From Luteibacter anthropi (GTDB lineage: Bacteria > Pseudomonadota > Gammaproteobacteria > Xanthomonadales > Rhodanobacteraceae), in contig NZ_JAARLZ010000008.1 in the NCBI RefSeq assembly GCF_011759365.1, forward strand, positions 1-64,000: a DNA stretch of 64,000 bases. The letters are read 5' to 3'. Shown piece after piece: positions 26,315 through 34,817 of the stretch. Position 1 is the stretch's first letter. Each line of letters opens with the position of its first letter. The notes under the pieces are model-generated. The model did no database searches, was not told where the DNA came from, and was given only the letters and a program-made list of their open reading frames with translations. Made by a program: the position numbers and the translations under genes.

Positions 26315-27672
26315 GCACCGACACGCACAACGCCGCGCGCAATGCACACTGGCGCGAGTCACTGACCGCCCAGGCGGCCAATGCCGCCCGCGTGCGGCCG
26401 TTGCAGGCGGAGGGCAAGCTGCGTCGCGTGGTCGGCCTGACGCTGGAAGCCGTGGGCTGCGAGGCGCCCGTCGGCGCACGCTGCATGGTCGCCTCGGCCG
26501 ATGGCAAGCAGCTGGAAACGGAGGTCGTCGGTTTTTCCGATGGCCGCCTGCTGCTCATGCCCACGGGCGAGATGCACGGCGTGCTGCCCAATGCCCGGGT
26601 CACGCCCGTGGCGGCCGTGTCTGGTGTTCCCGTGGGCGATTCGCTGCTCGGCCGTGTGATCGGCCCGGATGGCGTACCGCTCGACGGACTGGGGCCCTTG
26701 CTGGCACGCGATCGCGCGCCGCTGCGCCGCGACCCGATCAACCCCATGCTGCGCCAGCCCATCGACACGCCGCTCGATGTCGGCGTGCGCGCCATCAATT
26801 CCCTGCTCACCGTAGGACGTGGCCAGCGCATCGGCCTGTTTGCAGGCTCGGGCGTCGGCAAGTCGACGCTCATGGGCATGATGACCCGCTTCACCAATGC
26901 GGATGTCGTGGTGGTCGGCCTGATTGGCGAGCGCGGCCGTGAAGTGAAGGAATTCGTCGACCACACGCTGGGCGAGGAAGGTCGTCGCCGCGCCGTGGTC
27001 GTGGCCGCCCCGGCGGATGCGCCGCCGCTGTCGCGCCTGCGTGGCGCGCAGGTGGCCACGGCGGTGGCCGAGCATTTTCGCGACGAAGGCAAGCGCGTGC
27101 TGCTGCTGATGGATTCGCTGACCCGCTATGCGCAGGCGCAGCGCGAAATCGCCCTGGCGATCGGCGAGCCGCCCGCGACCAAGGGCTATCCGCCCTCGGT
27201 GTTCGCCATGCTTCCCGCCCTGGTGGAGCGTGCAGGCAACGATGCGGAAGGGCGCGGTTCGATCACGGCGTTCTACACCGTGCTCACCGAGGGCGACGAT
27301 TATCGCCATGATCCCATTGCCGACTCCGCCCGCGCCATTCTCGACGGCCATATCGTGCTGTCGCGCGACATGGCGGAGGCGGGTCACTACCCGGCCATCG
27401 ATATCGAGGCGTCGATCAGTCGCGTGATGCCTGCGGTGGTGGATAAAGAACACATGCGTTCGGCGCAGCGCTTCCGCCAGGTCTATTCGGCCTATCGTCA
27501 GCAGCGCGACCTGATCGCCGTAGGCGCCTACCAGAAGGGCAGCGATCCCCGCACCGACGAGGCCATCGCGCTGTATCCACGTCTTTCGGCCTTCCTCCAG
27601 CAGGAAACCGATGTGCCGGTGGATCTTGCCGAAGCACGGCAAGGTCTTGAAGACGCCGCGAGGGCCGACTGA
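26311..27672 (+). CDS. fliI: Flagellar export ATPase FliI
   Basis: FliI is the hexameric ATPase that energises unfolding and delivery of flagellar export substrates. The 453-residue protein has Walker A GSGVGKST at about residue 178. It also has the family segments [21 protein letters not shown] (in parts) and [35 protein letters not shown] (in parts), with the conserved ATPase residues. A GTG start overlaps the fliH stop as GTGA. The 3' end overlaps fliJ in a TGATG. Confidence 0.97.
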   Translation: MSTDTHNAARNAHWRESLTAQAANAARVRPLQAEGKLRRVVGLTLEAVGCEAPVGARCMVASADGKQLETEVVGFSDGRLLLMPTGEMHGVLPNARVTPVAAVSGVPVGDSLLGRVIGPDGVPLDGLGPLLARDRAPLRRDPINPMLRQPIDTPLDVGVRAINSLLTVGRGQRIGLFAGSGVGKSTLMGMMTRFTNADVVVVGLIGERGREVKEFVDHTLGEEGRRRAVVVAAPADAPPLSRLRGAQVATAVAEHFRDEGKRVLLLMDSLTRYAQAQREIALAIGEPPATKGYPPSVFAMLPALVERAGNDAEGRGSITAFYTVLTEGDDYRHDPIADSARAILDGHIVLSRDMAEAGHYPAIDIEASISRVMPAVVDKEHMRSAQRFRQVYSAYRQQRDLIAVGAYQKGSDPRTDEAIALYPRLSAFLQQETDVPVDLAEARQGLEDAARAD

Positions 27673-28106
27673 TGCCCTCGCGTGCCGACCGTCTCCAGCC
27701 CGTGGTGGATATCGCCGCCGGCAAGGCCGAGGACGCCACGCGCGCCCTGGCCGTGCACCAGCGCGCCCTGGCCGAGGCCGAACACCAGCTCGAAGAGCTG
27801 CGCCGTTATCGCAACGAATACGCCGTGATGCCCGATGGTATCGGGGTGAGTGCCTTGCTCAACCGCCAGCAGTTCCTGCAGAAGATCGACGTGGCGATCG
27901 TGCAGCAGATGGGCGAAGTGCAGCGCCGCGGGCACGCACTGGACCGTGCCCGCACGGATTGGGCCGATGCGCGCGGTCGCGCGAAGGCGCTGGACTCGGT
28001 GACCACGAAGTACCGTGAGCAGGAACGCAAATCGCAGGATCGTCGCGAGCAGGAACAGGCCGACGAACGATCGCAGTACCGCCGTAACCCCAGGAGCGAA
28101 GGCTGA
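27672..28106 (+). CDS. fliJ: Flagellar export protein FliJ
   Basis: FliJ is the small coiled-coil stalk of the export ATPase and escorts export chaperones. The 144-residue protein is almost entirely charged helix with heptad character (EAEHQLEELRRYRNEYAV; REQERKSQDRREQEQADERS). Such composition alone is weak evidence, but size and its coupling to fliI by a one-base overlap make the call firm. fliK follows after 42 bases. Confidence 0.92.
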   Translation: MPSRADRLQPVVDIAAGKAEDATRALAVHQRALAEAEHQLEELRRYRNEYAVMPDGIGVSALLNRQQFLQKIDVAIVQQMGEVQRRGHALDRARTDWADARGRAKALDSVTTKYREQERKSQDRREQEQADERSQYRRNPRSEG

Positions 28107-28148
28107 CGCCTCCCCGCGTCATCCCGCCGCCATGCCAGGACTCTTTGC

Positions 28149-29243
28149 ATGAACACCGCCAACCTCACCCTCAACGCCAATCCTCCGCAGCCGCCGTCCA
28201 CGCCGTCACCGGCGCCTACGGACAACTCGTCCGGCAGCCAGCGCTTCGACACCGCGATGGACGCGGCGCGTGCGGATGCGAGCAAGGCGCAGCGCGGCGA
28301 TACGGCGAAGGGATCGAAGGACCAGGCATCGTCGACGACAGCATCCGCGAAGCCGGCCGATACGAAGTCGGCCAGGAAAACGGGTGACGACAAAGCCGCG
28401 AAGGCCGACAAGGGTACGAAGGACCCCAAGGACACCGATACGTCGGTGGCCAGCGCGATGCTTGCCCTGATCGGCGTAGCTCCGCAGGCGAAGACCGTTG
28501 CCACGACGAAGCCGGCAGACGCCGCCAGTGAGCTCGCGGGCAATGCACTCGGTTCACTTGCCACGACACCGCAGGCCGCGCTGGGTGCCGATGGCGTAGC
28601 GCAGGGTGCGGAGCAGGGCGCTCTGCCCGGCGTGGTTGGCATGGCGCCCGCCGGTGCCGTGGCCGATGCCGCCGCAACGACGGCAGCTCCGGCCTTTGGG
28701 GCCTTGCTTGCCGCGCAGGGTGGCAACGTCACCCCCAGCAAGGATGATCCCACCGCCATCGATCCGTTGCAGAGTCCCATGCCGGCCCTGCACGCCACAC
28801 CTGCCGACGGGCAGGCCATGCAGGTGCAGGCCACGCAGCCGGCAAACTCGCCGCAGTTTGCCCAGGAACTGGGCGAGCAGATCGCATGGATGGGCAGCGG
28901 TCAGGTCAAGGAGGCCCGCATCAAGCTGCATCCGGAAGAACTCGGCAGCATGGATGTCCGCGTGAACATGGATGGGGGCAAGGTCAACGTTGCCATCATC
29001 GCCCAGCATCCCGCAGCCGTGCATGCCGTGCAGCAGACGCTCTCGCAGCTTGACAGCATGCTGGCCCATCACGGCCTGTCGCTCGGGCAGGCCGATGTCG
29101 GCCAGCGGCAGGCGGGGCAGGGCGACGGCAATGCGTCGGCCACGGCCTCGCCGCAGGGCAACGGGGGCAGCGATGCCGACGCCGCACCGGCCACGCTGGC
29201 GACAACGGCCGTATCGCGTGGCCTGCTGGACGAGGTGGCCTGA
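28149..29243 (+). CDS. fliK: Flagellar hook-length control protein FliK
   Basis: FliK is a secreted ruler that measures hook length and switches export specificity through FlhB. The 364-residue protein has a long low-complexity N-terminal region rich in Ala, Thr, Asp and Lys (about 1-225). A compact C-terminal domain (about 235-330) contains the family motif LHPEELGSMDVRVNMDGGKVNV (in parts), preceded by VKEARIKL. The Gln/Gly-rich tail follows. It ends the fliE operon, and a new sigma-54 promoter lies before fliL. Confidence 0.95.
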   Translation: MNTANLTLNANPPQPPSTPSPAPTDNSSGSQRFDTAMDAARADASKAQRGDTAKGSKDQASSTTASAKPADTKSARKTGDDKAAKADKGTKDPKDTDTSVASAMLALIGVAPQAKTVATTKPADAASELAGNALGSLATTPQAALGADGVAQGAEQGALPGVVGMAPAGAVADAAATTAAPAFGALLAAQGGNVTPSKDDPTAIDPLQSPMPALHATPADGQAMQVQATQPANSPQFAQELGEQIAWMGSGQVKEARIKLHPEELGSMDVRVNMDGGKVNVAIIAQHPAAVHAVQQTLSQLDSMLAHHGLSLGQADVGQRQAGQGDGNASATASPQGNGGSDADAAPATLATTAVSRGLLDEVA

Positions 29244-29262
29244 CGTCACACTGACGTCGGCA

Positions 29263-29313
29263 GTCAATTTTTCGTCGCGCCCTTGATGCTGCCCGTGACG
29301 CGAACGGCGTCAC
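29263..29313 (+). promoter_or_regulatory. Candidate activator sites before fliL
   Basis: GTCAATTTTT at 29,263-29,272 resembles half of a FleQ-type GTCAATnnATTGAC site. GTGACG-N7-CGTCAC at 29,295-29,313 is an inverted repeat similar to one before fleQ. Both lie 40-90 bases upstream of the fliL sigma-54 promoter. Confidence 0.4.
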
Positions 29314-29350
29314 AGCGCGATGAAGGAGTGGGTGCTTAGCTTTCTCAGGC

Positions 29351-29366
29351 TGGCACGCCACTTGCT
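29351..29366 (+). promoter_or_regulatory. Sigma-54 promoter of fliL-fliM
   Basis: TGGCACG, CCAC, TTGCT is a full consensus -24/-12 element. It is 65 bases upstream of the fliL ATG. Confidence 0.94.
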
Positions 29367-29431
29367 AAAACACCGGCAGGGGCGTCATCGTCCCTGCCGT
29401 TTCCGTTACGGTACCAGAGAGGTTTTTCCGC

Positions 29432-29935
29432 ATGGCTGCAGCACCCAAAGACACCGCCGAAGGCGCAACCGCCCCGAAGAAGAAGGGCAAGGGCAAGCTG
29501 TTGCTTGTCGGTGCGCTGATCGTTCTCGTGGCGGGCGGGGCGGGTGGTTACTTCATGATGAAGTCGGGGCACGGCAAGCCGGGCGAAACGACGACGGCAG
29601 ACGCCAACCGCTCCAGGCCGGCCATCTATCTGCAGCTTGACCCGGCCTTCGTGGTGAACTTCCAGGACGACACCGCCCTGCGCTTTCTCCAGGTGGGCGT
29701 GAACGTCATGTCGCACGATGCCGATGCGATCGCCGCCGTGAAGGAGGCTGATCCCGAGATCCGCAATGCCCTGCTCATGCTGTTTTCGGCGCAGGACGTG
29801 AAAACCCTTTCCGACGTGAAGGGCAAGCAGAAGCTGCAGGCCTCGGCCCTGGCCGAAGTGCAGCGCATCCTCAAGGAGAAGATCGGCCGTCCCGGCGTGG
29901 ACGCGGTCTACTTCACCAGTTTCATCATGCAGTAA
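29432..29935 (+). CDS. fliL: Flagellar basal body protein FliL
   Basis: FliL is a single-pass inner-membrane protein that surrounds or stabilises the stator units. The 167-residue product has a Lys-rich cytoplasmic N terminus and one transmembrane helix at about residues 24-46 (LLLVGALIVLVAGGAGGYFMM, in parts). Its periplasmic domain has the family sequence FVVNFQDDTALRFLQVGVNVM near residue 70. It is the first gene after a sigma-54 promoter; fliM follows after 16 bases. Confidence 0.96.
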   Translation: MAAAPKDTAEGATAPKKKGKGKLLLVGALIVLVAGGAGGYFMMKSGHGKPGETTTADANRSRPAIYLQLDPAFVVNFQDDTALRFLQVGVNVMSHDADAIAAVKEADPEIRNALLMLFSAQDVKTLSDVKGKQKLQASALAEVQRILKEKIGRPGVDAVYFTSFIMQ

Positions 29936-29951
29936 CGGGAAAGCCGCGGCG

Positions 29952-30968
29952 ATGAGCGACATCCTTACCCAGGAAGAAATCGATGCCCTGCTCGCAGGCG
30001 TGGAAGGCGGGTCGGTGGATACCGATATCGATCTTCCGCCACCCGGCGGCGTGATGGACTACGACTTCACCCAGCAGGATCGCATCGTCCGCGGCCGCCT
30101 GCCGACGCTGGAAATGGTCAACGACCGCTTCGCGCGTTACTTCCGCACCAACCTGTTCGGCGTGCTGCGCAAGTCATGCGAGGTGTCGGTGCTTGGCGTG
30201 AAGATGACCAAGTTCAACGAGTACGTGCACTCGCTGGCCGTGCCGAGCAACCTGAACCTCGTGCGTATCAAGCCACTGCGCGGCACCGCGCTGATGGTGT
30301 TCGAGCCGCGCCTGGTGTTCACCGTGATCGACAACTTCTTCGGAGGCGACGGTCGTTACCACGCCCGCATCGAGGGTCGCGATTTTACGCCCACCGAGAA
30401 CCGCGTCATCCAGATCGTGCTCCAGGAAGCCTTCGCCGCCATGTGCGAGGCCTGGGCGCCGGTGCTGAAGATGCAGTTCGAATTCATGAACTCGGAGATC
30501 AATCCGCAGTTCGCCAATATCGTGAGCCCGACCGAGACGGTGGTGGTGTCGCGCTTCCACATCGAGCTGGATGGCGGTGGTGGCGAAGTGCACCTGACGC
30601 TGCCCTACTCGATGGTGGAGCCGATCCGCGAACTGCTCGATGCCGGCGTGCAGAGCGACCGGGCGGAGCGTGACGATCGCTGGATCCAGAGCCTGCACGA
30701 GGAAATCCTCGATGCGGAGGTCGAGGTGACCTCGCTGCTGGCGGAGGCCAGGCTCACCATCGGTGACTTCCTGCACCTGCGCAAGGGCGACGTGATTCCC
30801 ATCAACCTGCCGGATCTCGCGACGGTGTTCGCGGAGGACGTGCCGATCTTCCGTGGCCGCATGGCCAACGCCAGCGGCAACAAGGCGGTGCGCTTCGAGA
30901 CGCTGATGCGCCGTAGCACCCAGCGCCCGGCGGCCTTGCCCATCGAGCCGATGACCGACCCGGCCTGA
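29952..30968 (+). CDS. fliM: Flagellar motor switch protein FliM
   Basis: FliM is the C-ring protein that binds phospho-CheY and reverses the motor. The 338-residue protein starts MSDILTQEEIDALLAGV, the canonical N-terminal CheY-binding peptide. A central CheC-like domain has RFARYFRTNLFGVLRKSCEVSV (in parts), and the C-terminal SpoA domain (about 255-330) interacts with FliN. In most relatives fliN follows directly. Here a palindromic repeat, an opposite-strand oxygenase gene and a separate sigma-54 promoter intervene. Confidence 0.97.
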   Translation: MSDILTQEEIDALLAGVEGGSVDTDIDLPPPGGVMDYDFTQQDRIVRGRLPTLEMVNDRFARYFRTNLFGVLRKSCEVSVLGVKMTKFNEYVHSLAVPSNLNLVRIKPLRGTALMVFEPRLVFTVIDNFFGGDGRYHARIEGRDFTPTENRVIQIVLQEAFAAMCEAWAPVLKMQFEFMNSEINPQFANIVSPTETVVVSRFHIELDGGGGEVHLTLPYSMVEPIRELLDAGVQSDRAERDDRWIQSLHEEILDAEVEVTSLLAEARLTIGDFLHLRKGDVIPINLPDLATVFAEDVPIFRGRMANASGNKAVRFETLMRRSTQRPAALPIEPMTDPA

Positions 30969-30991
30969 CCCGCGCGAGATATGCACGACCG

Positions 30992-31067
30992 GCTTTTGTA
31001 GGAGCGCGCCTTGCGCGCGACAGCATTTCGTAAAGCGGTCGCGCGCAAGGCGCGCTCCTACAAAAGC
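30992..31067. repeat. REP doublet, perfect long palindrome
   Basis: GCTTTTGTAGGAGCGCGCC... at 30,992 pairs with the inverted copy ending CTACAAAAGC at 31,067. The spacer is about 16 bases, the shortest in the window. It lies between the convergent ends of fliM and the oxygenase gene and could act as a bidirectional terminator because T-rich or A-rich ends flank the stem. Confidence 0.92.
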
Positions 31068-31080
31068 GGTGTGACCTGGT

Positions 31081-32007
31081 TCAGCGGCGGATGCGGACGT
31101 ACGCGCGCTTGGCCAGGTAAAGCAGGTGCCCGCCGAAGCCCTTGTCCTGCGCCTTCAGCAGCGATGTGTTCTCGTCATAGAGCAGGCGGATGTGGCCGTC
31201 GCGCTGGGCGATGAGGCCGCGGATGACGTCCACATCGGCCGCGCTCAGCGTGTGGCCTTCGGCCAGGTGGTCTGGCAGCTGGCGCTTGACGTAGTAAGTC
31301 GTGTGCCGGTCGGCCGTTTCTTCTTCAGGACGGTCTTTCGTATAGAAATAAAGCGCCACCGAGCGACGGCTCAGCTCCGCATGGCGGGCCGGGAACGCGA
31401 TCTGGTCGAAGGCGTGCCACGAACGCTCCGAGGTCTCGAAGATCACGCAGCGGTTGAACACCGGCGTCACGGCCTGGGTGGGCGTGGCCTGCGTATAGGG
31501 ATCGCGGAACAGTTCGAGGTTGCCACCCCATGCCGCGTCCCACTCCGGATTGAGGTACACGATGAGGTTGAGCCGGCGGTGCCAGCGCTCGCTCGGGTGG
31601 AAGTTGAAATCGACGTGCGGATCGAGACTGGCTCCGTTGCGGTTGTCGTGCGTGCCGCCACCGAGGTACCAGGGGTCGTAGAGAAGACCATCGATACCCG
31701 TTATACGGCCGATGGCTTCGAGGAATCCGGGGCTCTTGATTGCATCATCCAGACGCTCGTAGGCAGGGCCGAGCGAGCGAACCTTGTCGAGCGTGGATTT
31801 TGCCCCGGGCTTCCCATCGTCGCCGATGTAATTGCCACGCTCGAATGACGGGAATGCGGCCAGTAGTTCCCTGGCGAAGCTGTCGTCCAGAAAGTTGTCG
31901 ATAACCACGTGGGGGAACGGGTCGGCCGAGCGGAAGGCCGCCTGAAGCCCGTTCACCGCAGAGAGTACGTCGGGGTTGATGATGGTGGAGGCGGTTCGTT
32001 CGTCCAT
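31081..32007 (-). CDS. 2OG-Fe(II) oxygenase family protein
   Basis: The 308-residue protein has the iron-binding facial triad of 2-oxoglutarate dioxygenases. His and Asp occur in DPHVDFNFHPSERWHRRLN near residue 128 and a distal His in ERSWHAFDQIAFP near 195. The likely 2-oxoglutarate-binding Arg is in ELSRRSVALYFYTK near 215. The N-terminal FPHVVIDNFLDDSFARELL is typical of prolyl-hydroxylase-like members found with surface polysaccharide genes. The C-terminal 70 residues are helical. Its substrate is unknown. It sits on the opposite strand between fliM and fliN, so a role in modifying flagellin or a surface glycan is only a hypothesis. Base composition is slightly lower in G+C than its neighbours. 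Confidence 0.85.
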   Translation of the reverse strand: MDERTASTIINPDVLSAVNGLQAAFRSADPFPHVVIDNFLDDSFARELLAAFPSFERGNYIGDDGKPGAKSTLDKVRSLGPAYERLDDAIKSPGFLEAIGRITGIDGLLYDPWYLGGGTHDNRNGASLDPHVDFNFHPSERWHRRLNLIVYLNPEWDAAWGGNLELFRDPYTQATPTQAVTPVFNRCVIFETSERSWHAFDQIAFPARHAELSRRSVALYFYTKDRPEEETADRHTTYYVKRQLPDHLAEGHTLSAADVDVIRGLIAQRDGHIRLLYDENTSLLKAQDKGFGGHLLYLAKRAYVRIRR

Positions 32008-32194
32008 GAGTCTGAGAGCGGTTTAACCAGGCACGCATTCTATGTCGTGAAATCGTTCGCGTCTCTGTATTGGCGTTCCGACGTGGCGGTGACAGTTGAC
32101 CGTCATGGCGACTAACTGCCGTCGAGCGTCAGCTTTCTGGCGAATCCGTGAAGGCCGGCATGCAGCCACTTCGCCAAGTGGTCGGCAAGCAAGG

Positions 32195-32204
32195 AAAAAT
32201 TGAC
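32195..32204 (+). promoter_or_regulatory. Possible FleQ half-site before fliN
   Basis: AAAAATTGAC mirrors the GTCAATTTTT seen before fliL and lies 22 bases upstream of the fliN sigma-54 element. The match is short and the call tentative. Nothing else was recognised in the 274-base gap upstream of fliN except the promoter. Confidence 0.3.
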
Positions 32205-32226
32205 CCCCCGCGCGGTGACGGCCGTA

Positions 32227-32242
32227 TGGCACGCGGCTTGCT
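32227..32242 (+). promoter_or_regulatory. Sigma-54 promoter of the fliN operon
   Basis: TGGCACG, CGGC, TTGCT is a full consensus site, 39 bases before the fliN ATG. It explains how fliNOPQR-flhBA can be expressed although they are separated from fliM. Confidence 0.94.
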
Positions 32243-32281
32243 TTATGTCCGGCGTATCCACGCAACGTCATCGGAACGGAC

Positions 32282-32623
32282 ATGAACGAACCCACCTTGA
32301 GCCCCGAAAACCAGGAAGGCGCCGACGCCGACGCTACCGCCACGCTGGGCGGCCTCGGCAACGAGGTGAACCTCGACGTCATCCTCGACGTGCCGGTCAC
32401 CATGGCGATGGAAGTGGGCCGTACCAAGATCAGCATCCGCAACCTGCTCCAGCTCAACCAGGGCTCCGTCGTGGAACTCGACCGCGCTGCCGGCGAGCCG
32501 CTCGACGTGTTCGTCAACGGCACCCTCGTCGCTCATGGCGAGGTCGTGGTGATCAACGAGAAGTTCGGTATCCGGCTGACTGACGTGATCAGCCCGGCCG
32601 AGCGCGTCCGCAAGCTGCGGTGA
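32282..32623 (+). CDS. fliN: Flagellar motor switch protein FliN
   Basis: FliN forms the bottom of the C ring and takes part in export docking. The 113-residue protein is mostly the SpoA domain, with the typical LDVILDVPVTMAMEVGRTKI (about 36-55) and LNQGSVVELDRAAGEPLDVFVNGTLVAHGEVVV (in parts). The N-terminal 30 residues are acidic. It begins an operon under its own sigma-54 promoter and overlaps fliO by up to four bases (GTGA). Confidence 0.96.
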   Translation: MNEPTLSPENQEGADADATATLGGLGNEVNLDVILDVPVTMAMEVGRTKISIRNLLQLNQGSVVELDRAAGEPLDVFVNGTLVAHGEVVVINEKFGIRLTDVISPAERVRKLR

Positions 32624-33039
32624 TCCCCATGCGTCGCATCGTTGCCGTCCTTGGCGGCTTCCTTCCCTGTGCCCTGATGGCGGCCCCGGTCGCCGCTCCG
32701 GCGGTGGATTCGGGCGCGGAACTGGTCCGCGTGCTGATCAGCCTGCTGGGTGTCGTGGCGCTCATCTTCTTCGTGGGCTGGCTCAGCCGGCGCGCGCAGG
32801 TGCGGATCCGCCCGGGTGGCCGGAAGATCCGCGTCGTCGAATCGATGCCGGTCGGCGTCAAGGACCGGGTCATGTTGATCGAAGTCGGTGGCAAGCAGTT
32901 GCTGGTGGGTGCGTCGCCGGGTGGTGGCCTGCGCACGCTGCACGTGCTCGATACGCCCGTGGCCGAAGATGCCGTGCCGCCGCAGGCACCGGTGATCCGT
33001 GGTTTCCGTGACGTGCTTGCCCAGTGGAAGCGCCCATGA
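32620..33039 (+). CDS. fliO: Flagellar export protein FliO
   Basis: FliO is a small membrane protein that helps assemble the FliP ring of the export gate. The 139-residue product has a hydrophobic N terminus (residues 4-22), a transmembrane helix around 35-55 (LVRVLISLLGVVALIFFVGWL, in parts) and a cytoplasmic domain with VESMPVGVKDRVMLIEVGGKQLLVG, quoted in parts. GTG at 32,620 overlaps the fliN stop; an ATG at 32,629 is an equally possible start. It overlaps fliP by an ATGA. Confidence 0.93.
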   Translation: MIPMRRIVAVLGGFLPCALMAAPVAAPAVDSGAELVRVLISLLGVVALIFFVGWLSRRAQVRIRPGGRKIRVVESMPVGVKDRVMLIEVGGKQLLVGASPGGGLRTLHVLDTPVAEDAVPPQAPVIRGFRDVLAQWKRP

Positions 33040-33779
33040 AGCGCTGGCTGGTCTTTTTCCTGTTCCTGCTGGCGCCGGCGGTGTCATTTGCCGCTGATCC
33101 GCAGGGCATTCCGCTGGTGAACGTGGCACCGGGCGCCAATGGCGGCCAGCAGTGGTCGCTGTCGATCCAGATGCTGGCGCTGATGACGGTGCTTACCGTC
33201 CTGCCGGCCATCCTGCTGATGATGACCTCGTTCACCCGCATCGTCATCGTGCTGGGGTTTCTGCGCCAGGCGCTGGGCACCAACAGCACGCCGCCGAACC
33301 AGGTGATCATCGGCCTGTCGCTGTTCCTCACGTTGTTCGTGATGTCGCCGGTGCTCAACAACGCCTACGACGCGGGCATCAAGCCGTACATGGACGGCAG
33401 GATGACCGTGCAGGAAGCCGTGCCGCTGGCGGCTGCGCCGTTCCATCACTTCATGCTGGAACAGACCCGCGAGCCGGACCTGCAGCTCTTCACGAAGCTG
33501 GCCGGTGACGAGCCCTATGCCGATCGTGAATCCGTGCCGTATCGCGTGGCGCTGCCGGCCTTCGTCACCAGCGAGCTGAAGACCGCCTTCCAGATGGGCT
33601 TCCTGCTGTTCATCCCGTTCCTCATCATCGACCTGGTGGTGGCATCGGTGCTGATGTCGATGGGCATGATGATGGTCTCGCCGATGATCATCTCGCTGCC
33701 GTTCAAGATCATGCTCTTCGTGCTGGTGGACGGGTGGACCCTGCTGCTGGGCACGCTGGCCGGAAGCTTCTACCCATGA
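33036..33779 (+). CDS. fliP: Flagellar export gate protein FliP
   Basis: FliP forms the core pore of the flagellar type III export gate with FliQ and FliR. From the ATG overlapping the fliO stop it is 247 residues, with a cleavable signal peptide (to about residue 20). The conserved segments include MTSFTRIVIVLGFLRQALGT and FLLFIPFLIIDLVVASVLMSMGMMM (in parts). Four membrane-spanning stretches are visible. The 3' end overlaps fliQ by four bases. Confidence 0.97.
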   Translation: MKRWLVFFLFLLAPAVSFAADPQGIPLVNVAPGANGGQQWSLSIQMLALMTVLTVLPAILLMMTSFTRIVIVLGFLRQALGTNSTPPNQVIIGLSLFLTLFVMSPVLNNAYDAGIKPYMDGRMTVQEAVPLAAAPFHHFMLEQTREPDLQLFTKLAGDEPYADRESVPYRVALPAFVTSELKTAFQMGFLLFIPFLIIDLVVASVLMSMGMMMVSPMIISLPFKIMLFVLVDGWTLLLGTLAGSFYP

Positions 33780-34045
33780 CGCCCGAATCGGTCATCGGCT
33801 TCGGCCAGCAGGCGCTGCACATCGCCATGCTGGTCGGCGCGCCCCTGCTGCTCACCGCGCTGGCGGTGGGCCTGATCATCGGCATGGTGCAGGCCGCCAC
33901 GCAGATCAACGAGCAGACCCTGAGCTTCATTCCCAAGCTGATCGCGATGTCGCTGGTGATGATCATCACCGGTCCGTGGATGCTGCGCACCCTGGTGCAG
34001 TTCACCCGCACGCTCATCGAATCGCTGCCCCAGGCGGTGCGCTGA
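33776..34045 (+). CDS. fliQ: Flagellar export gate protein FliQ
   Basis: FliQ is an 89-residue protein with two transmembrane helices, the standard size. The motif GLIIGMVQAATQINEQTLSF near residue 38 is highly conserved in FliQ and in virulence type III homologues. It begins in an ATGA overlap with fliP and its stop overlaps the fliR ATG by one base. Confidence 0.97.
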   Translation: MTPESVIGFGQQALHIAMLVGAPLLLTALAVGLIIGMVQAATQINEQTLSFIPKLIAMSLVMIITGPWMLRTLVQFTRTLIESLPQAVR

Positions 34046-34812
34046 TGCCGTTCGACATCGGCCAGATCGAGGCGTGGGTGGGCAGCGCCTGCTGGGCGAT
34101 GGCGCGCGTCTCCGGCCTGATGCTGGTGGCTCCTGTCCTTGGCGCCACCACGATTCCGGCGCAGATCCGCATCGGCCTCACCGTGCTGCTTACCGTCGTG
34201 CTCGCACCGCTGGCGCCGCTGGATATCCGTCCGCTGTCGGCGGCAGGCGTGGCCACGCTGGCGCAGCAGATCATCATCGGTGCCGCGATCGGTTTCGTGC
34301 TGAAGCTGGTGTTCGAGGCCGTATCGTTCGGTGGCCAGTTCGTGTCCCAGGCGATGAGCCTGGGCTTCGCCGAAGTGGTCAACCCGGGCGTCGGCGGCAG
34401 CACGCCTGTGCTCAGCCAGTTCTACACGATGATGGTGACCCTGCTGTTCCTCGTGATGAACGGCCACCTGCAACTGATCGACCTGCTCGCGGAAAGCTTC
34501 CGCAGCCTGCCCGTGGGCGAACAGGGCATCGGTGCCGATGGCCTGTGGGTGGTGCTGAGCTTCGCCACCCACCTGTTCGGGGGCGCGGTGCGCGTGGCCC
34601 TGCCGGCACTCACCGCCGTGCTTGTCGTCAACCTCGGCTTCGGCGCCATCAGCCGTTCGGCACCGTCGATGAACCTGTTCGCCGTGGGCTTTCCCATCAC
34701 CATCTGCCTGGGCATGGTCGCCGTGTGGCTGGCCCTGCGTGGCCTGCCGAGCGCGTTCGACTCCCTGCAGACCGCCGCGTGGGAAACCATGCGCGGCCTT
34801 ATCGGGAGGTAG
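34045..34812 (+). CDS. fliR: Flagellar export gate protein FliR
   Basis: FliR completes the FliPQR export pore. From the ATG overlapping the fliQ stop it has 255 residues and about six hydrophobic segments. The family features include AVSFGGQFVSQAMSLGFAEVVNPG (in parts) near residue 92 and the C-terminal GLPSAF/SLQTAAW region. It is followed by flhB after five bases with GGGAGG as the ribosome site. Confidence 0.96.
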   Translation: MPFDIGQIEAWVGSACWAMARVSGLMLVAPVLGATTIPAQIRIGLTVLLTVVLAPLAPLDIRPLSAAGVATLAQQIIIGAAIGFVLKLVFEAVSFGGQFVSQAMSLGFAEVVNPGVGGSTPVLSQFYTMMVTLLFLVMNGHLQLIDLLAESFRSLPVGEQGIGADGLWVVLSFATHLFGGAVRVALPALTAVLVVNLGFGAISRSAPSMNLFAVGFPITICLGMVAVWLALRGLPSAFDSLQTAAWETMRGLIGR

Positions 34813-34817
34813 TCGCG

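Noticed and set aside
34074-34817. In-frame upstream extension of flhB
   Set aside because: It overlaps fliR in another frame. FlhB family sequence starts at 34,818 with a good ribosome site.
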